From Rikenellaceae bacterium (GTDB taxonomy: Bacteria; Bacteroidota; Bacteroidia; Bacteroidales; Rikenellaceae), in NCBI GenBank assembly GCA_015060065.1, contig SUZF01000007.1, positions 1 through 64,000 of the forward strand: a stretch of 64,000 bases of DNA, read 5' to 3'. The position numbers and the translations under genes are program-made. Shown here one piece after another: positions 62,107-64,000 of the stretch. Each line of letters opens with the position of its first letter. Within the stretch, counting starts at the first letter, position 1. Under the pieces are notes generated by a model, which was given only the letters and a program-made list of their open reading frames with translations, was not told the DNA's origin and did not search any database.

Positions 62107-62397
62107 ATGGAAGTAATTATTAAGCCTATTTTGACCGAGAAGATGACGATTCAGGGCGAAAAACTGAACCGCTACGGTTTTATCGTTGACGTTAGAGCTA
62201 ATAAGCTGCAAATCCGTAACGCCGTAGAGCAGATGTACAACGTGGTTGTAACCGACGTGAATACGGTGAATTATATGGGTAAACTCAAGAGCCGCTACAC
62301 CAAGGCAGGTCTTCTTGAGGGTCGCGCTAACAACTTCAAGAAGGCATTCGTGACCTTGAAGGATGGAGATAAGATTGATTTTTACAGTAATATCTAA
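62107..62397 (+). CDS. rplW: 50S ribosomal protein L23
   Basis: The 96-aa protein begins MEVIIKPILTEKMTIQGEKL, with the RYGFIVDVRANKLQIRNAVEQMYNVVVTDVNTVNYMGK core. L23 forms part of the tunnel exit and docks SRP and trigger factor. It is 13 nt after rplD. Confidence 0.97.
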   Translation: MEVIIKPILTEKMTIQGEKLNRYGFIVDVRANKLQIRNAVEQMYNVVVTDVNTVNYMGKLKSRYTKAGLLEGRANNFKKAFVTLKDGDKIDFYSNI

Positions 62398-62403
62398 TAA
62401 GAG

Positions 62404-63228
62404 ATGGCAGTAAGAAAGTTTAAGCCGGTAACTCCCGGTACAAGACATAAGATTATCGGTACGTTCGAGGAAGTAACCACGAACAAGCCCGAGAAGTCGT
62501 TGCTCAGCCCGAAGAAGAGCACAGGTGGACGTAACAACACCGGTAAGATGACTGTTCGCTACATTGGTGGCGGTCACAAGCAGATGTATCGTAACGTTGA
62601 TTTCAAGCGCTCGAAGGACGGCATTGCTGCAACTGTAAAGACTATTGAGTACGACCCGAATCGTACTGCGCGCATTGCACTTGTTGTCTATGCTGACGGA
62701 GAGAAGAGTTATATCCTCGCTCCTAACGGACTTCAGGTAGGTCAGACTATCATGAGCGGTGCAGGCGTTGCACCCGAAGTGGGTAACACGTTGTTCCTGA
62801 GCGAGATTCCGCTCGGTACGGTTATTCACGCAATTGAACTCTACCCCGGACAGGGTGCCGCAATGGCACGTTCTGCCGGCTCGTATGCTCAACTTTTGGC
62901 ACGTGAGGGCAAGTTTGCCATCATCAAGTTGCCTTCTGGTGAGACTCGTATGGTACTCGTAACTTGCCGCGCAACGGTAGGTGTGGTTTCTAACGTGGAT
63001 CACAACCTCGAAAGCGATGGTAAGGCTGGACGTAAGCGTTGGCTTGGACGTCGTCCTCGCAACCGTGGTGTTGTAATGAACCCGGTAGATCACCCGATGG
63101 GTGGTGGTGAAGGCCGTGCGTCGGGAGGTCACCCGCGTTCGCGTAAGGGTCTGTTGGCAAAGGGTTACAAGACTCGCAACCCGAAGAAGACGACCGCTAA
63201 ATTCATTATTTCACGAAAGAAAAAATAA
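62404..63228 (+). CDS. rplB: 50S ribosomal protein L2
   Basis: The 274-aa protein near the peptidyl transferase centre begins [20 protein letters not shown]. Characteristic parts are [54 protein letters not shown] and the conserved [22 protein letters not shown] with the essential histidine. It starts 6 nt after rplW. Confidence 0.98.
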   Translation: MAVRKFKPVTPGTRHKIIGTFEEVTTNKPEKSLLSPKKSTGGRNNTGKMTVRYIGGGHKQMYRNVDFKRSKDGIAATVKTIEYDPNRTARIALVVYADGEKSYILAPNGLQVGQTIMSGAGVAPEVGNTLFLSEIPLGTVIHAIELYPGQGAAMARSAGSYAQLLAREGKFAIIKLPSGETRMVLVTCRATVGVVSNVDHNLESDGKAGRKRWLGRRPRNRGVVMNPVDHPMGGGEGRASGGHPRSRKGLLAKGYKTRNPKKTTAKFIISRKKK

Positions 63229-63242
63229 TTAAATAGAGTACA

Positions 63243-63512
63243 ATGAGTCGTTCATTAAAAAAAGGACCGTTTATCGACCCGAAACTCGAAGCGAAAGTAA
63301 TCGCACAGGCAGAGGGCAATAAGAAGTCTGTCATCAAGACTTGGTCACGAGCAAGTATGATTTCGCCTGACTTTGTAGGTCAGACGATAGCTGTCCACAA
63401 CGGAAATAAGTTTATTCCCGTTTACGTTACAGAGAATATGGTAGGTCACAAACTCGGTGAGTTCGCTCCTACGCGCAATTTCCGTGGTCACGCAGGTAAC
63501 AAGAAAAAGTAG
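63243..63512 (+). CDS. rpsS: 30S ribosomal protein S19
   Basis: The 89-aa protein begins [20 protein letters not shown] and carries [23 protein letters not shown] and [23 protein letters not shown], the full family signature. Confidence 0.98.
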   Translation: MSRSLKKGPFIDPKLEAKVIAQAEGNKKSVIKTWSRASMISPDFVGQTIAVHNGNKFIPVYVTENMVGHKLGEFAPTRNFRGHAGNKKK

Positions 63513-63518
63513 TAAAAA

Positions 63519-63929
63519 ATGGGTGCAAGAAAATCAATAAGAGCCGAGAAATTAAAGGCTGAAAAGAAGCAGAAAGCTATCGCTATTATGCGCGATTGCC
63601 CGACCTCGCCCCGTAAGATGCGTCTGGTAGCAGACATCATCCGCGGCGTTGAGATCAACAAGGCATTGGGTATCCTTCGCTACTCGAAGAAGGAGGCATC
63701 TATCAGAATGGAGAAGCTTCTCAAATCGGCAATCGCCAACTGGGAGGCAAAGAACGAAAACGAGCGTTTGGAGGATACCACTCTCTGTGTGAAAGAGGTA
63801 TTCGTTGATGGCGGTCGTATGTTGAAGCGTATTCAGGCTGCGCCCCAGGGTCGCGCTCATCGCATTCGCAAGCGTTCGAACCACGTAACTATCGTAGTTG
63901 ATAAAATGGTAATCGCAGAAAACAAGTAA
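63519..63929 (+). CDS. rplV: 50S ribosomal protein L22
   Basis: The 136-aa protein begins [20 protein letters not shown]. The family core is [27 protein letters not shown], and the tunnel beta-hairpin is around [27 protein letters not shown]. It is 6 nt after rpsS. Confidence 0.97.
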   Translation: MGARKSIRAEKLKAEKKQKAIAIMRDCPTSPRKMRLVADIIRGVEINKALGILRYSKKEASIRMEKLLKSAIANWEAKNENERLEDTTLCVKEVFVDGGRMLKRIQAAPQGRAHRIRKRSNHVTIVVDKMVIAENK

Positions 63930-63932
63930 CAA

Positions 63933-64000
63933 ATGGGACAGAAAGTAAATCCAATAGCAAACCGTCTTGGTATCATCAAGGGTTGGGACTCCAACTGGTT
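63933..64000 (+). CDS. rpsC: 30S ribosomal protein S3, 5' part only
   Basis: The ATG at 63933 is 3 nt after the rplV stop. The 22 visible codons, MGQKVNPIANRLGIIKGWDSNW, are the conserved N-terminus of S3. The gene runs off the right edge. Confidence 0.95.
   Translation, partial: MGQKVNPIANRLGIIKGWDSNW

Noticed and set aside
62011-63132. Minus-strand ORF of 373 aa
   Set aside because: Antisense shadow of rplW and rplB.

Overview
The window is a piece of a Bacteroidales chromosome, most likely Rikenellaceae/Alistipes-like. The evidence is the repeated Bacteroidota sigma-factor promoter form (TTG - about 19 nt - TAnnTTTG) upstream of many genes, a SusC/SusD pair with outer-membrane lipoproteins, the merged str-S10 ribosomal operon (rpsL-rpsG-fusA-rpsJ-rplC...), BatD/BatE, DUF4271 and a PG0541-type protein. 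The genus is an inference; no rRNA or tRNA gene was seen in the window.

Layout. (1) 1-17039, minus strand: an accessory surface locus. A SusC-type TonB-dependent transporter and a SusD-type lipoprotein are followed by four large secreted proteins that share a DUF5689-like module and a C-terminal YPxxWKVExxxDGGxxW-type module, a 47-residue small protein missing from the ORF track, and a fimbrillin-like lipoprotein that runs off the left edge. No glycoside hydrolase, sulfatase, peptidase or regulator is present, so this is not a textbook polysaccharide-utilisation locus and its ligand is unknown. Homopolymer tracts lie in the susC signal-peptide codons (G9), upstream of its promoter (G8) and inside one partner gene (C8), which suggests possible phase variation. 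(2) 17347-33633: mostly housekeeping genes. They are hpf, a Xer recombinase, a sugar block (lipoprotein galactose mutarotase, secreted GDPD, galK), gcvH-birA-dapD-upp-hflX, a tonB broken by a 1-nt frameshift, rlmN, and a fumarase/batD/batE/recR/META lipoprotein series. (3) 33634-35806: a candidate structured RNA with its own good promoter, then two more A+T-rich genes for paired CsgG-like secreted proteins, closed by a strong terminator. (4) 35930-44237, plus strand: a LysE exporter, cmk, ispH, a small membrane protein, a C-terminal processing protease, an orphan histidine kinase, DUF4271, hemD, rnpA and yidD. Many of these genes overlap or nearly touch. Heptanucleotide CAATTNN repeats are embedded between cmk, ispH and the next gene. 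(5) 44269-53818: dedA and a secreted two-module protein resembling the UGSC (seleno)protein family, divergent from a TetR-TolC-MFP-RND efflux operon. (6) 53830-56917: a GNAT enzyme, a secreted lipoprotein nuclease and an unknown secreted protein. (7) 57241-64000: the str-S10 ribosomal protein operon, cut at the right edge inside rpsC.

The most interesting items are the SusCD/DUF5689 surface locus with its homopolymer tracts, the structured RNA beside the fumarase gene, the UGSC-like fusion protein, the broken tonB, and the heptamer repeats that run up to start codons and into the ispH coding end.
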